A program made the position numbers and the translations under genes. The notes under the pieces were generated by a model. That model searched no databases and was not told the origin of the DNA. It saw only the letters and a list, made by a program, of their open reading frames with translations. This document shows, piece by piece, positions 50,917 to 60,092 of a stretch of 64,000 nt of DNA. Each line of letters begins with the position of its first letter. The stretch's first letter is position 1. Source of the stretch: Prochlorococcus marinus str. MIT 9314 (GTDB lineage Bacteria > Cyanobacteriota > Cyanobacteriia > PCC-6307 > Cyanobiaceae); contig NZ_JNAO01000008.1 in NCBI RefSeq assembly GCF_000760035.1, forward strand, positions 124,001 through 188,000, written 5' to 3'.

Positions 50917-50989
50917 GGGGGTGTAGCAATCTGGTGAATGCACCAAACTCATAATTTGGCTAAGGCGAGTTCGATCCTCGCCACCCCCA
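50917..50989 (+). tRNA. tRNA with CAT anticodon (elongator Met or Ile2)
   Basis: This 73-base gene starts GGGGGTGTAGCAATCTGG and closes with CACCCCC plus A. The anticodon arm is CCAAA-CTCATAA-TTTGG with anticodon CAT. The initiator hallmark of three G-C pairs in the anticodon stem is missing, so it is elongator tRNA-Met or a tRNA-Ile whose C34 becomes lysidine. The unusual D-arm (GCAATCTGGTGAATGC) is noted. CCA is not encoded. Confidence 0.9.
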
Positions 50990-51007
50990 TTATTCATTTG
51001 TCATTGA

Positions 51008-52276
51008 ATGAAAATAACTCTACTTTTATTTCTTTTATTTTTTCCAGCTTTTTTTGCAGCGAGTGAACTCTCTTTTTTATTAATAAGGCCAAGTAAAGTT
51101 TTAAGATTAATAGAAGAAAAAAAGAAAGGCGCATTTTCAATTTTAAAAATTCAGAAGCGATTTAGATCTTCCTTAATTGCTTCTCAATTTGGTGTAACAA
51201 TTTCATTAATTGCAATTGGATGGCTCAGCAATAACCTGGCTAACGATTATTGGAAAAGAAATGTTCTGCCAAATAGATTTTATGATCTTCTATTATTTTT
51301 ATTTGTTGTTTTAGTTGTTACTCTTGTTTCTGGACTAATTCCAAAAGCTTTAGTAATTAACAATCCAGAATCTGCCGCCTTAAGGTTAACTACAATATTC
51401 GATGCCGTGAGAAAAGCTATGAATCCTATAGTGAAAACAATAGAATTCTTTGCTAGCGCCTGTTTAGGCTTGTTCAATTTAAATAACAAGTGGGATTCTT
51501 TAAACTCGGGCTTATCTGCTGGAGAATTAGAAACTCTTATAGAAACAGATAACGTAACAGGTTTAAAACCAGATGAGAAGAATATTCTTGAAGGAGTTTT
51601 TGCTTTAAAAGATACACAGGTTAAAGAGGTGATGATTCCAAGATCTGAAATGGTAACTTTGCCAAAAAATATAACCTTTTCAGAACTTATGAAACAAGTA
51701 GATAAAACTCGACATGCTCGCTTCTTTGTGATTGGCGAGTCTTTAGATGATGTATTAGGTGTATTAGATTTGCGTTATCTAGCTAAGCCAATATCAAAAG
51801 GTGAAATGGAAGCGGATACATTATTAGAGCCCTTTCTTTTACCAGTAACCAAAATAATTGAAACATGTTCATTAGCAGAAATATTTCCAATAGTAAGAGA
51901 CTACAATCCATTCTTACTAGTAGTTGATGAACACGGTGGGACTGAGGGACTTATAACTGCAGCTGATCTAAATGGCGAAATAGTTGGAGAGGAAATGCTT
52001 AATAATAGAATTTATTTAGACATGAGAATGTTAGATAATTTCTCTAAAAAATGGTCAATAGCTGGAAAATCAGAAATTGTTGAAATCAATAAAAAAATAG
52101 GATGTTCTATTCCAGAAGGTAATGATTATCATACCCTCGCTGGATTTATGTTAGAAAAATTTCAAATGGTTCCAAAAATTGGAGACGTTTTAGATTTTAA
52201 TAACATTAAATTTGAAGTTATTTCTATGTCAGGTCCAAAAATTGATCGTGTTAAAATAATTCTTCCCAATAGCTAA
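51008..52276 (+). CDS. CNNM/CorC-type membrane protein (DUF21 plus CBS domains)
   Basis: The 422-aa product has an N-terminal DUF21 domain with three or four membrane helices (about residues 1-170), a CBS pair (about 205-325) with VKEVMIPRSEMVTLP and FLLVVDEHGGTEGLITAADL, and a C-terminal CorC_HlyC domain (about 340-420). Such proteins are linked to magnesium or other divalent cation export; older annotations call them hemolysins. It starts 18 bases after tRNA-Met. Confidence 0.9.
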   Translation: MKITLLLFLLFFPAFFAASELSFLLIRPSKVLRLIEEKKKGAFSILKIQKRFRSSLIASQFGVTISLIAIGWLSNNLANDYWKRNVLPNRFYDLLLFLFVVLVVTLVSGLIPKALVINNPESAALRLTTIFDAVRKAMNPIVKTIEFFASACLGLFNLNNKWDSLNSGLSAGELETLIETDNVTGLKPDEKNILEGVFALKDTQVKEVMIPRSEMVTLPKNITFSELMKQVDKTRHARFFVIGESLDDVLGVLDLRYLAKPISKGEMEADTLLEPFLLPVTKIIETCSLAEIFPIVRDYNPFLLVVDEHGGTEGLITAADLNGEIVGEEMLNNRIYLDMRMLDNFSKKWSIAGKSEIVEINKKIGCSIPEGNDYHTLAGFMLEKFQMVPKIGDVLDFNNIKFEVISMSGPKIDRVKIILPNS

Positions 52277-52326
52277 ATGTGACTCCCCATAGAGGATAAT
52301 GATAATGAATATATGGATCTGAAATT

Positions 52327-53331
52327 ATGCAACCAACCTCATCATCCGTAAAGGTTGGCGTCATAGGGATAGGAAATATGGGCTGGCATCATGCTCGAGT
52401 ACTAAGTTTACTCAAAGATGCAAATCTCATTGGAGTGGCAGATCCAAATGAGGAGAGAGGTAAATTAGCTATTGAGCAATTTCAATGTGAATGGTTCAAA
52501 GATTATAAGGACCTAATTCCAAAAGTTGATGCTATCTGTATCGCTGTCCCTACACTACTTCATCAAAAAGTAGGACTAGATTGTCTCAAGGGAGGTGCTA
52601 ACGTTCTCATTGAAAAACCAATTGCAGCTAACGAGTTAGAAGCAAAATCTTTAATAGAGGCCGCTAATGCAAGTAACTGTCTATTACAAGTTGGGCATAT
52701 TGAAAGATTTAATCCTGCTTTTAGAGAATTAAATAAAATAGTAAATAATGAAGAAATTGTTGTTTTAGAAGCAAGGAGGCACAGTCCTCATGCAGACAGA
52801 GCAAATGATGTATCTGTAGTAATGGATTTAATGATTCATGACATTGATCTTATTTTGGAGCTTGTAAACTCAAAAATACAAAAATTAGCGGCAGTTGGAG
52901 GAAGAAATAGCCAAGGATTAATAGATTATGTCAATGCTACTTTAGTTTTTAAAAATAATGTTATCGCAAGCCTAACTGCAAGCAAAATGAGTCACAAAAA
53001 AATTAGAAGTTTAAGTGCTCACTGCCAAAATGGCCTAGTAGAAACTGATTTCTTAAATCATTCTTTACAAATCCATCGAAAGTCTCATGAATCATACACA
53101 GCAGAGCATGGAGAATTAGTTTACAGAAATGATGGATATGTCGAAGAAGTTAGCACAACCTCCATTGAACCTCTATATGCAGAACTGGAGCATTTTCTTA
53201 AATGCGTTCAGGGCAAAGAAATACCTGAGGTAGATGGTGAGCAAGCCTCAAGGGCATTAAAAATTGCTGATTTTATAGAAAGTGCTGTAGATAATTCTGG
53301 AGATGCGATTTTACTTGAAAATCCCTTCTAA
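52327..53331 (+). CDS. Gfo/Idh/MocA-family oxidoreductase
   Basis: The 334-aa product has an N-terminal NAD(P)-binding fold, VGVIGIGNMGWHHARVLSLL (residues 10-29). The EKP motif is in VLIEKPIAANELEAKSL (about 92-108), and a C-terminal alpha/beta domain includes DLMIHDIDLILELV (about 167-180). The family reduces or oxidises sugars, sugar nucleotides or inositols; the substrate is not evident. It stands alone between the CNNM gene and psbK. Confidence 0.88.
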   Translation: MQPTSSSVKVGVIGIGNMGWHHARVLSLLKDANLIGVADPNEERGKLAIEQFQCEWFKDYKDLIPKVDAICIAVPTLLHQKVGLDCLKGGANVLIEKPIAANELEAKSLIEAANASNCLLQVGHIERFNPAFRELNKIVNNEEIVVLEARRHSPHADRANDVSVVMDLMIHDIDLILELVNSKIQKLAAVGGRNSQGLIDYVNATLVFKNNVIASLTASKMSHKKIRSLSAHCQNGLVETDFLNHSLQIHRKSHESYTAEHGELVYRNDGYVEEVSTTSIEPLYAELEHFLKCVQGKEIPEVDGEQASRALKIADFIESAVDNSGDAILLENPF

Positions 53332-53357
53332 TAAAAATAATCTAAACCAAAAGAATT

Positions 53358-53498
53358 TTATTTAAATCCAACCGCAGCTTGCCAAACAAATACCAATAAA
53401 AAGAAAAATAAAGGAATAAGTGGAAGAACATCAACAGTTGGAGCAAAAGCCTTGTAAGCCTCGGGCAATTCAGCGAATGTATTAAATAGAATGAGCAC
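53358..53498 (-). CDS. psbK: Photosystem II subunit PsbK
   Basis: This short gene encodes a 46-aa protein, [20 protein letters not shown] at the start with the conserved end [13 protein letters not shown]. It has a processed N-terminus and one membrane helix, a standard PsbK of the PSII periphery. I start it at the GTG at 53498, because upstream the frame has no ATG before a stop. It lies 34 bases downstream of tgt; tgt-psbK linkage is also found in other cyanobacteria. It is too short for many gene callers. Confidence 0.92.
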
Positions 53499-53532
53499 CT
53501 TTTTTGATAATTTAATTAATTATGATAAGACG

Positions 53533-54651
53533 TTACCACGTATAGTGAGCAATAGAGGATGTTTTCCAAGGAGCGAAATCATTTGTAAAACAATTATCTC
53601 TAATTGCAGTAGAAATTGCATCGGTAAATCTTATTAAATGAGCAATATTATGCAAACTTATGAGGGTTAGGCCTAATATTTCGTCATTTCTAATTAGATG
53701 ATGCAAATATGCTCGAGAATAGGATTTACATGTCTCGCATTTACAAGTTTTGTCAATTGGAGAAAAGTCATTTTTAAATCGAGCATTTCGCAAATTCAAT
53801 CTTTCATCATTAAAAAATGCAGTGCCATGTCTTCCTAGTCTTGTAGGCAAAACACAGTCAAATATATCGAATCCATTAGCAACAGCTAAAGAAATTTCTC
53901 TTAAAGAGCCAATTCCCATTAAATATCTTGGTTTATTTATTGGCAAGAATTTTGGGACGTAATCAATTACACTATGTATTTCTTCCACTGCCTCGCCAAC
54001 ACTTACACCTCCCACTGCTATTCCAGGCAGATCAAAAGAACTTGTATATTTTGCGCTATATTCTCTCAATCTCGGATACTTACCACCTTGAACTATACCG
54101 AATAATGCTTGATTAGATTTCTTATGATTCTCAACACATTTTTGCAACCATGAATGAGTTCTTTGTAAAGAGTCCTCAATATCATTTTCATTAGCTGTAT
54201 GCGGAGGACAATGATCAAAAGCCATCGCAACATCCGATCCAAGATCCATTTGAATCTGTATTACTTTTTCAGGTGATAAAAATACATGACTACCATCTCT
54301 TGGATTTTTAAATTCCACTCCTTTATCAGAAATATTATTTAATTTGGCCAGACTAAACACTTGATATCCTCCTGAATCAGTAAGAATAGGCTTTGGCCAA
54401 TTCATGAACTTATGTATTCCACCAGATTCTTTAACTAGTTTTTCTCCAGGTTGTAAATGAAGATGAAAGGTATTTGAGAGAATCATTTCTGATCCTGTAG
54501 AGGTTAACTGCTTAGATGAAATTCCTTTAACCGTTGCCAAAGTACCCACAGGCATAAATTTCGGTGTGTTTACCTGACCATTTGGTGTATGAAATATACC
54601 AGTTCTTGCCGCTGTATTACTGCAATTCGATGTAATTTCAAATTCAAACAC
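53533..54651 (-). CDS. tgt: Queuine/preQ1 tRNA-guanine transglycosylase
   Basis: The 372-aa product replaces guanine 34 by preQ1 in tRNAs for Asp, Asn, His and Tyr. Catalytic aspartate segments are [12 protein letters not shown] (about residues 90-101) and [16 protein letters not shown] (about 263-278). The zinc site is [17 protein letters not shown] (about 302-318). The length is standard for bacteria. It is the upstream gene of psbK. Confidence 0.97.
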   Translation of the reverse strand: MFEFEITSNCSNTAARTGIFHTPNGQVNTPKFMPVGTLATVKGISSKQLTSTGSEMILSNTFHLHLQPGEKLVKESGGIHKFMNWPKPILTDSGGYQVFSLAKLNNISDKGVEFKNPRDGSHVFLSPEKVIQIQMDLGSDVAMAFDHCPPHTANENDIEDSLQRTHSWLQKCVENHKKSNQALFGIVQGGKYPRLREYSAKYTSSFDLPGIAVGGVSVGEAVEEIHSVIDYVPKFLPINKPRYLMGIGSLREISLAVANGFDIFDCVLPTRLGRHGTAFFNDERLNLRNARFKNDFSPIDKTCKCETCKSYSRAYLHHLIRNDEILGLTLISLHNIAHLIRFTDAISTAIRDNCFTNDFAPWKTSSIAHYTW

Positions 54652-54749
54652 GATAATTTATAAAATTTTTTGATCCTTTTTTATTAATCTACTCTATTAT
54701 TTAATATTGAATCTATTTTTATCTCATCAAAAAATATTTAATAAAAAAT

Positions 54750-55490
54750 TTGGCAGGATCTTGGATTTTCTATACGACATTTCCAAAGATACCTTTAATT
54801 AATCCCGAATTTAAAAATATTGCACAATTTGCTCCGCCGTTAGGATTTTTGATTGGAACAATACAGAGTTATATCTTTCTTTTTTTTAGAACAAACTCTT
54901 GGTCAATTTATGCATCTGCATTAATTTGTTTGGCTTCAGGATATTTAATTACTGGTGGTCTACACATTGATGGTTTAATGGATACTTTCGATGGTATTTT
55001 TGCAGGTAAAAAGAAACGTTTAAAAGCCATGAAAGACAGTAAAGTTGGTTCCTTTGGCGTTCAAGCTTTAGTTTTTATAACTTTAATTCAAATTGCTTGC
55101 ATACTGAAAATTCAAAACCTAATAATTTTTGTTTTACCTATATGCTTATTTTGGGGAAGATTTTCAAATTTATTTTTTATAGAAAAATTTAAATATATGA
55201 GTTACAAGAAAAAATCTATTAGCCACAAAAAGTATTGGAATGGATTTAAAAAAGAATCTTTGATCTCCATTTTTTTTCTTTTAATTTTCATTATTTACCA
55301 ATTATTTTCAATTACATCCCAAGCAATATTAATGAAATTTTTAATTCTTATTTTGATTGGTATTTTTCTGAGCTATTCTATCCCAAACATACTTGGCAAT
55401 AAAATTGGAGGCTTCAATGGAGATGCGTGTGGTGCAAGTGTTGTACTAGTTGAAACTGGCATGTTGTTTATACATGCAATTCTTTTATAG
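54750..55490 (+). CDS. cobS: Cobalamin synthase (adenosylcobinamide-GDP ribazoletransferase)
   Basis: The 246-aa membrane protein joins the nucleotide loop to the corrin in B12 synthesis. The family motif GGLHIDGLMDTFDGIFAGKK (about residues 70-89) and the hydrophobic segments are clear. It starts at a TTG at 54750, giving the usual AGSWIFYTTFPKIP opening. No other cobalamin gene is close. Its 3' end overlaps the facing kinase gene by 23 bases. Confidence 0.92.
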   Translation: MAGSWIFYTTFPKIPLINPEFKNIAQFAPPLGFLIGTIQSYIFLFFRTNSWSIYASALICLASGYLITGGLHIDGLMDTFDGIFAGKKKRLKAMKDSKVGSFGVQALVFITLIQIACILKIQNLIIFVLPICLFWGRFSNLFFIEKFKYMSYKKKSISHKKYWNGFKKESLISIFFLLIFIIYQLFSITSQAILMKFLILILIGIFLSYSIPNILGNKIGGFNGDACGASVVLVETGMLFIHAILL

Positions 55491-56604
55491 GTAGTTCTAA
55501 ATAGAAAATATTTTTCTTCTTAAGATTTTTTAATTTCTCAGTATTATCAATCGAGTTTTCTTCCAGCAATCTCAAATCTCCTCCAATATGTTTTGCCAGT
55601 TTCCTCGCCAAAAAAAGTCCTACACCAGTGCCGTCCTTCTTCTTAGCGGCAGATCCTCTAAAACCTTTTTCAAAAATTTTCTTGTTTTCATTTTTGGTTA
55701 TTTTTTTACCATTATCAAATATACAAAGTCCATTATTCATAATTGCGAGTCCAATTTCAGCATCTTTTTGGGCATATTTAAACGCATTTTCTAATAAATT
55801 GGCCACAATTTCAGCAATTACAGCATATTCTGCCTTTAATGGCGAAATAGTCCAATCTGGCCAAAGAGAAGGTTCAGTCCAATCTCTATTCTCTAAGTCC
55901 GCATTAGCTTTACCCCTTTCTAATATTGGCCTCAATAAACTTTGAACAGTTATTACCTTTTTATTATCTAAATTTGGTGGTAATAATAATCTTTCCTCTC
56001 CAATTTCCAAAGGAAGTTGCATAGATGAATTTAATTGCGCAAAAGAATCCATATATTGATTAATTTGTTTTTGCTCTATTATCATGCGTTCGACTATTTC
56101 AATAGAATCATCATCTGAACCAAGTCTTTTTATTAGTAATTTTGCATATGTCCTAATAGCAGCCAACGGATTCCTTAATTGATGGACGATGACATTAACC
56201 TGATTTTTTAAATAATTGATTTCTTCATTTTTATTTTGACGTTCTAATTCGATAGAGACGCATTTAGCTAGAGATATTGAAAGCGCTTTTAATCTAGAAT
56301 CAAGTGATACTGGCCAATTCCCCCCTCTCAAATCTGTTTCTACCCTAAGAACACCAAGTAGAATATCGTTTTCTTGAAGCGGGTACCATCTTCTATTAGG
56401 CGATGAAACTTTTAGTGAAGGATCATCTTCTATTGATGTAAGAAGCCTATCAATTTGCGGCCATTGACCAATCATTTCAAAAGATGCTTTAGTTCCTTGC
56501 TTAGCTGTAGCAAGATACATAACTAAATTAGTTACGCCCATTGAGCAACCAAAACTCTCTAGCTGTTTTATAATCAGTTCTTCAAATTTTTTTGAAAGAT
56601 TCAT
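55468..56604 (-). CDS. Two-component sensor histidine kinase
   Basis: The 378-aa product has a soluble N-terminal sensor region (about residues 1-120), which may be a GAF-type domain. A HisKA helix follows, with His141 in NVIVHQLRNPLAAIRTY, then a HATPase domain with the N-box IVANLLENAFKYA (about 268-280), G1 FDNGKKITK, and G2 DGTGVGLFLARKLA. There is no membrane segment, so it senses an internal cue. No response regulator gene is adjacent, so the partner is unknown. Confidence 0.9.
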   Translation of the reverse strand: MNLSKKFEELIIKQLESFGCSMGVTNLVMYLATAKQGTKASFEMIGQWPQIDRLLTSIEDDPSLKVSSPNRRWYPLQENDILLGVLRVETDLRGGNWPVSLDSRLKALSISLAKCVSIELERQNKNEEINYLKNQVNVIVHQLRNPLAAIRTYAKLLIKRLGSDDDSIEIVERMIIEQKQINQYMDSFAQLNSSMQLPLEIGEERLLLPPNLDNKKVITVQSLLRPILERGKANADLENRDWTEPSLWPDWTISPLKAEYAVIAEIVANLLENAFKYAQKDAEIGLAIMNNGLCIFDNGKKITKNENKKIFEKGFRGSAAKKKDGTGVGLFLARKLAKHIGGDLRLLEENSIDNTEKLKNLKKKNIFYLELPIKELHV

Positions 56605-56857
56605 AATTAATGAAATTTTTGAGGAATTTATAAAAAAAAAACTTGAAAAAGGGCTTGTAAAATATGAAAAAAGTATTAAGATGTATAAATAGGTCTGACT
56701 TTAGCCAGCCTTAAATATGAATATTTAATCATATTTTAAGCTACATCAGGGGTTGATGGGTCCTCTATGTAATTTGAAGTGAATTTTAAATCACATATAT
56801 AAGATTAGTAACAATTAATAAGACTAATCACATTAATAATTTCAGGAGTACCAATCA
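56605..56857 (+). other. Structured leader region upstream of the DUF3155 gene
   Basis: This 253-base gap separates the kinase (minus) from the DUF3155 gene (plus). It contains a 14-base hairpin with two mismatches, 56707-56720 pairing with 56729-56742 around an ATATTTAA loop. After it comes a GC-richer stretch (about 56747-56766, AGGGGTTGATGGGTCCTC) that stands out from the AT-rich surroundings. A good ribosome-binding site, AGGAG at 56844-56848, precedes the ATG. The gap may encode a long 5' leader or a small RNA; no known RNA family was recognised. Confidence 0.4.
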
Positions 56858-57226
56858 ATGTCAAAAAAAAGAAAAAGAATCAGCAGAAGAAGATTGGCTG
56901 GACAAAGAGTAATGGCACATGTACCTATTTATCATATCGAAACCGGTAAACATAAACCAGTTACAGCAGCAAGAAGATTCATAGCCGAAAATGGTCTTTC
57001 TGCACCTTCAGTTTTCAATGTGAGAAGGAATGAACATACAACCGATAGGTTTTTTTGGGGTGAAAAAGGGTTATTCAGCGCCCAATATGCTGAAGAAAAT
57101 CATTTTCTATTTCCATCACTAAAAGTTGTAGTTGAAGGAATTGGTGAAGAAAAAATATTCGAAGGTCTAGAACTTACTGCAGATGATTGGGAAGAGATTG
57201 AAGAATACGAATACGCTTTTGTTTAA
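56858..57226 (+). CDS. DUF3155 domain protein
   Basis: The 122-aa product is a small cyanobacterial protein matching the DUF3155 type. It begins MSKKRKRISRRRLAGQRVM, very basic, followed by VTAARRFIAENGLS and RRNEHTTDRFFWGEKGLF. The C-terminus is very acidic (TADDWEEIEEYEYAF). The strong charge split suggests binding to a nucleic acid or another protein, but the function is unknown. It has a good ribosome-binding site and a long upstream leader. Its stop overlaps the facing esterase gene by 4 bases. Confidence 0.85.
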   Translation: MSKKRKRISRRRLAGQRVMAHVPIYHIETGKHKPVTAARRFIAENGLSAPSVFNVRRNEHTTDRFFWGEKGLFSAQYAEENHFLFPSLKVVVEGIGEEKIFEGLELTADDWEEIEEYEYAFV

Positions 57227-57840
57227 AAAATATTACTTATATTTGAACTTATAAAATTAATTAAATTTGAATCAATTTGATGAAATCCATCGAATTCTAA
57301 TAATTCACAAAATTTAGAAGACTTGCTCTTTACCTTTTCATAAATAGTCCTAGAAGCATCTATAGGCACGACGTTATCGAATAAACCATGACTAATAATC
57401 AATGGTGAGCATTTTTCTCCTGGCTCCCAGTTTGGATGCGGATAACCACTACAAGCAACAATTAATCCAAAATTTAATTTAAATCCTGCATCAATTGCCA
57501 TTGCCGCCCCCTGAGAGAACCCCAACAAAATTGTTTTTCTTAATGGAATCTGATCAGTATCAAACTTTTTTAATGTAACTAAAAGTTTATTTACTTCAAT
57601 CTCAGCTCCATTCCAATCATGTGGGTATAGTCCATACCATTGTCTTCCCTGACCACTTGGATGTAATCCAGAAGCCCTCAAAGAAATTACCTCAAAATCA
57701 AGATTTATTTCTTCAGTCATCTCCTCTCCAAATGCTAAAAGATCATCTGAATCAGCTCCCCAACCATGCATCAAAATAATTCTATGAGTTGCAGTTTGAG
57801 AGCTAATCGAGACAAATTCATGATTGATAGCATATTTCAT
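57223..57840 (-). CDS. Alpha/beta hydrolase, phospholipase/carboxylesterase family
   Basis: The 205-aa product has the nucleophile elbow GFSQGAAMAID (about residues 105-115), the oxyanion-region LMHGWGADSDDLLAFG (about 23-38), and the acid and histidine in FDNVVPIDASR and FDGFHQI. This is the carboxylesterase/lysophospholipase group. Substrate is inferred only at family level. It is divergent from purH by 33 bases. Confidence 0.87.
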   Translation of the reverse strand: MKYAINHEFVSISSQTATHRIILMHGWGADSDDLLAFGEEMTEEINLDFEVISLRASGLHPSGQGRQWYGLYPHDWNGAEIEVNKLLVTLKKFDTDQIPLRKTILLGFSQGAAMAIDAGFKLNFGLIVACSGYPHPNWEPGEKCSPLIISHGLFDNVVPIDASRTIYEKVKSKSSKFCELLEFDGFHQIDSNLINFISSNISNIF

Positions 57841-57873
57841 GTTTATATTCTTAAGTAAGTAAACTTTCCCATA

Positions 57874-59427
57874 ATGTCACCATTAGCTTTAGTAAGTGTC
57901 TCTGATAAAAAAAATATAATCCCATTTTGTAAGGAATTGGTAGAGCAATTTAATTATAAAATTCTATCAAGTGGAGGCACTGCAAAATATCTTATGGAAG
58001 CAAAAATTCCAGTTATTAAAGTTGCAGATTTTACTAATTCTCCAGAAATTCTTGGAGGAAGAGTTAAAACTTTACATCCAAAAATACACGGGGGAATATT
58101 AGCTAAAAGAACTGATGAGGAACATAAAAAAGATATAGAAGCTAACAATCTTGAATTTATTGACTTAGTAGTTGTAAATTTATATCCTTTCAAAAAAACA
58201 GTAGATCAAGGAGCTAAATGGGAAGATGCTATTGAAAATATCGATATTGGAGGACCATCAATGATTCGTTCTGCAGCTAAAAATCATAAAGATGTTTCCG
58301 TTTTAGTTGATCCTAGTCAGTATCAAAATTTTCTTGAAGAAAGTAAAAAAGGTGCATTAAAGGACTCATATAAAGCAAAATTAGCCCTTGAAGCTTTTCA
58401 ACATACAGCAGACTATGACTCTGCAATATCTAATTGGATAAGAAAAGAAAGAGGTTTACAATCTTCCAAATATATTGAATCTTATCCACTAATCAAAACC
58501 TTAAGATATGGGGAGAATCCACATCAAAAAGCTTTTTGGTATGGTTTAAGTAACATTGGCTGGAACTCAGCAGAACAATTACAAGGTAAAGAATTAAGTT
58601 ATAACAATCTATTAGATTTAGAAGCAGCACTTTCAACAGTTTTAGAATTTGGCTACACAGAAAAAGATGAACTTACAACCGACATTTTCGCTTCTGTTAT
58701 TCTAAAACACAATAATCCATGTGGTGCCTCTATAAGTAATTCAGCTTCTCAAGCATTTTTGAATGCTTTGGAATGCGACTCTGTTAGTGCATTTGGAGGA
58801 ATAGTTGCTTTTAATTCAAATGTTGATAGTGCAACCGCAATTCACCTCAAAGATATTTTCTTAGAGTGTGTCGTTGCTCCATCTTTTGATGAGGAAGCTT
58901 TAGAAATTTTAAAAGTTAAAAAGAATTTAAGAATTTTAAAGTTTTCAAAAGATAAACTTCCAAAAAAGGATCAAACTTCTACTAAATCAATAATGGGAGG
59001 ATTACTCATACAAGACACTGATGATTGTGAAGAAAAAACTGAAAATTGGATTTCAGTAACCAATAAAAATCCGAATAATCAAATTAACTTAGATCTAAAT
59101 TTTGCATGGAAAATTTGTAAACACGTGAAATCTAATGCCATTGTTATTGCGAAAGACCAAAAAACTATTGGTATTGGAGCTGGACAAATGAATAGAGTGG
59201 GAGCAGCAAAAATTGCATTAGAAGCAGCTGGAAGATTATGTACTGATGCAGTCTTGGCCAGCGATGGGTTTTTCCCATTTGCAGATACTGTAGAACTAGC
59301 TAATGAATATGGAATAAAGGCTATTATTCAACCTGGAGGAAGTCTAAGAGACCAAGAAAGTGTTGATATGTGTAATTTGAAAGGAATCTCAATGGTATTT
59401 ACGCAAAAAAGACACTTTTTACATTAA
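57874..59427 (+). CDS. purH: Bifunctional AICAR transformylase / IMP cyclohydrolase
   Basis: The 517-aa product does the last two steps of purine synthesis. The N-terminal cyclohydrolase domain (about residues 1-195) has LALVSVSDKKNIIPFCKEL and HPKIHGGILAKR. The transformylase domain has NPHQKAFWYG (about 213-222), LKHNNPCGASI (about 272-282) and DSVSAFGGIVAFN (about 297-309), and the C-terminal FFPFADTVELANEYGIKAI. The length is normal. Confidence 0.97.
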   Translation: MSPLALVSVSDKKNIIPFCKELVEQFNYKILSSGGTAKYLMEAKIPVIKVADFTNSPEILGGRVKTLHPKIHGGILAKRTDEEHKKDIEANNLEFIDLVVVNLYPFKKTVDQGAKWEDAIENIDIGGPSMIRSAAKNHKDVSVLVDPSQYQNFLEESKKGALKDSYKAKLALEAFQHTADYDSAISNWIRKERGLQSSKYIESYPLIKTLRYGENPHQKAFWYGLSNIGWNSAEQLQGKELSYNNLLDLEAALSTVLEFGYTEKDELTTDIFASVILKHNNPCGASISNSASQAFLNALECDSVSAFGGIVAFNSNVDSATAIHLKDIFLECVVAPSFDEEALEILKVKKNLRILKFSKDKLPKKDQTSTKSIMGGLLIQDTDDCEEKTENWISVTNKNPNNQINLDLNFAWKICKHVKSNAIVIAKDQKTIGIGAGQMNRVGAAKIALEAAGRLCTDAVLASDGFFPFADTVELANEYGIKAIIQPGGSLRDQESVDMCNLKGISMVFTQKRHFLH

Positions 59428-59428
59428 A

Positions 59429-59989
59429 TTATGTTGATTTTGGATAATATGTAATCTTGTTTGTTTTTCTGAATAAAGATAGCCTTCCTGGGCCTGCACA
59501 TAGAAAGTAGAGAGAAATAGCACCATATATAAAAGACAATTCGAAAGCATAATTATGACCTTCAACCACTGCCAAAGGAAAACCTTCAAGTCCTGTATCA
59601 AGGAGATGAAAATAAACTGCAAATGCCATGGTAGAGAATAGACCTAGAGAAGAAAGCCTTGCAAAAATACCTAAAGCCAATCCTGCTGGGCATACCAATT
59701 GAGTAATTGCTGCTCCAAAAGTCCAAATAACAGGATCACCTGGCAAAAATGGGAAGTACTTACCAACTACAAACTCAGCAAAACCCTGCGGATCCTGAAG
59801 TTTCTCCAAGCCATGATGGATCATCAAAGCACAAAAACCTATTCTTAAAACAAAAATCGATAGTTCCCCAAGGATATTTACTTCTGATCCTGAAGATGAG
59901 TTGGCAACTACAACTTCAACTTTTTGGGGCGCTTTAGTTCTATTCATACTTGCAGTTTGAACCTCATTAGCTTGTGCTTTGTCTTCCAT
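59429..59989 (-). CDS. DoxX-family membrane protein
   Basis: The 186-aa product has four hydrophobic segments and the DoxX-like patterns LRIGFCALMIHHGLEKLQDP (about residues 48-67) and VCPAGLALGIFARLSSLGLF (about 114-133). DoxX proteins are small membrane proteins with poorly defined roles, some linked to redox or quinone use. The N-terminal 45 residues are polar. Its coding end is one base away from the purH end. Confidence 0.85.
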   Translation of the reverse strand: MEDKAQANEVQTASMNRTKAPQKVEVVVANSSSGSEVNILGELSIFVLRIGFCALMIHHGLEKLQDPQGFAEFVVGKYFPFLPGDPVIWTFGAAITQLVCPAGLALGIFARLSSLGLFSTMAFAVYFHLLDTGLEGFPLAVVEGHNYAFELSFIYGAISLYFLCAGPGRLSLFRKTNKITYYPKST

Positions 59990-60092
59990 ACTTCATAAAT
60001 TTTTCATTATTCTAGTTAATAAAGTAGATCTTTTGGAATTATCTGAACAATAAATTAAAAAAACTAAGCAAATTTGTAACTGAATAACTAAT

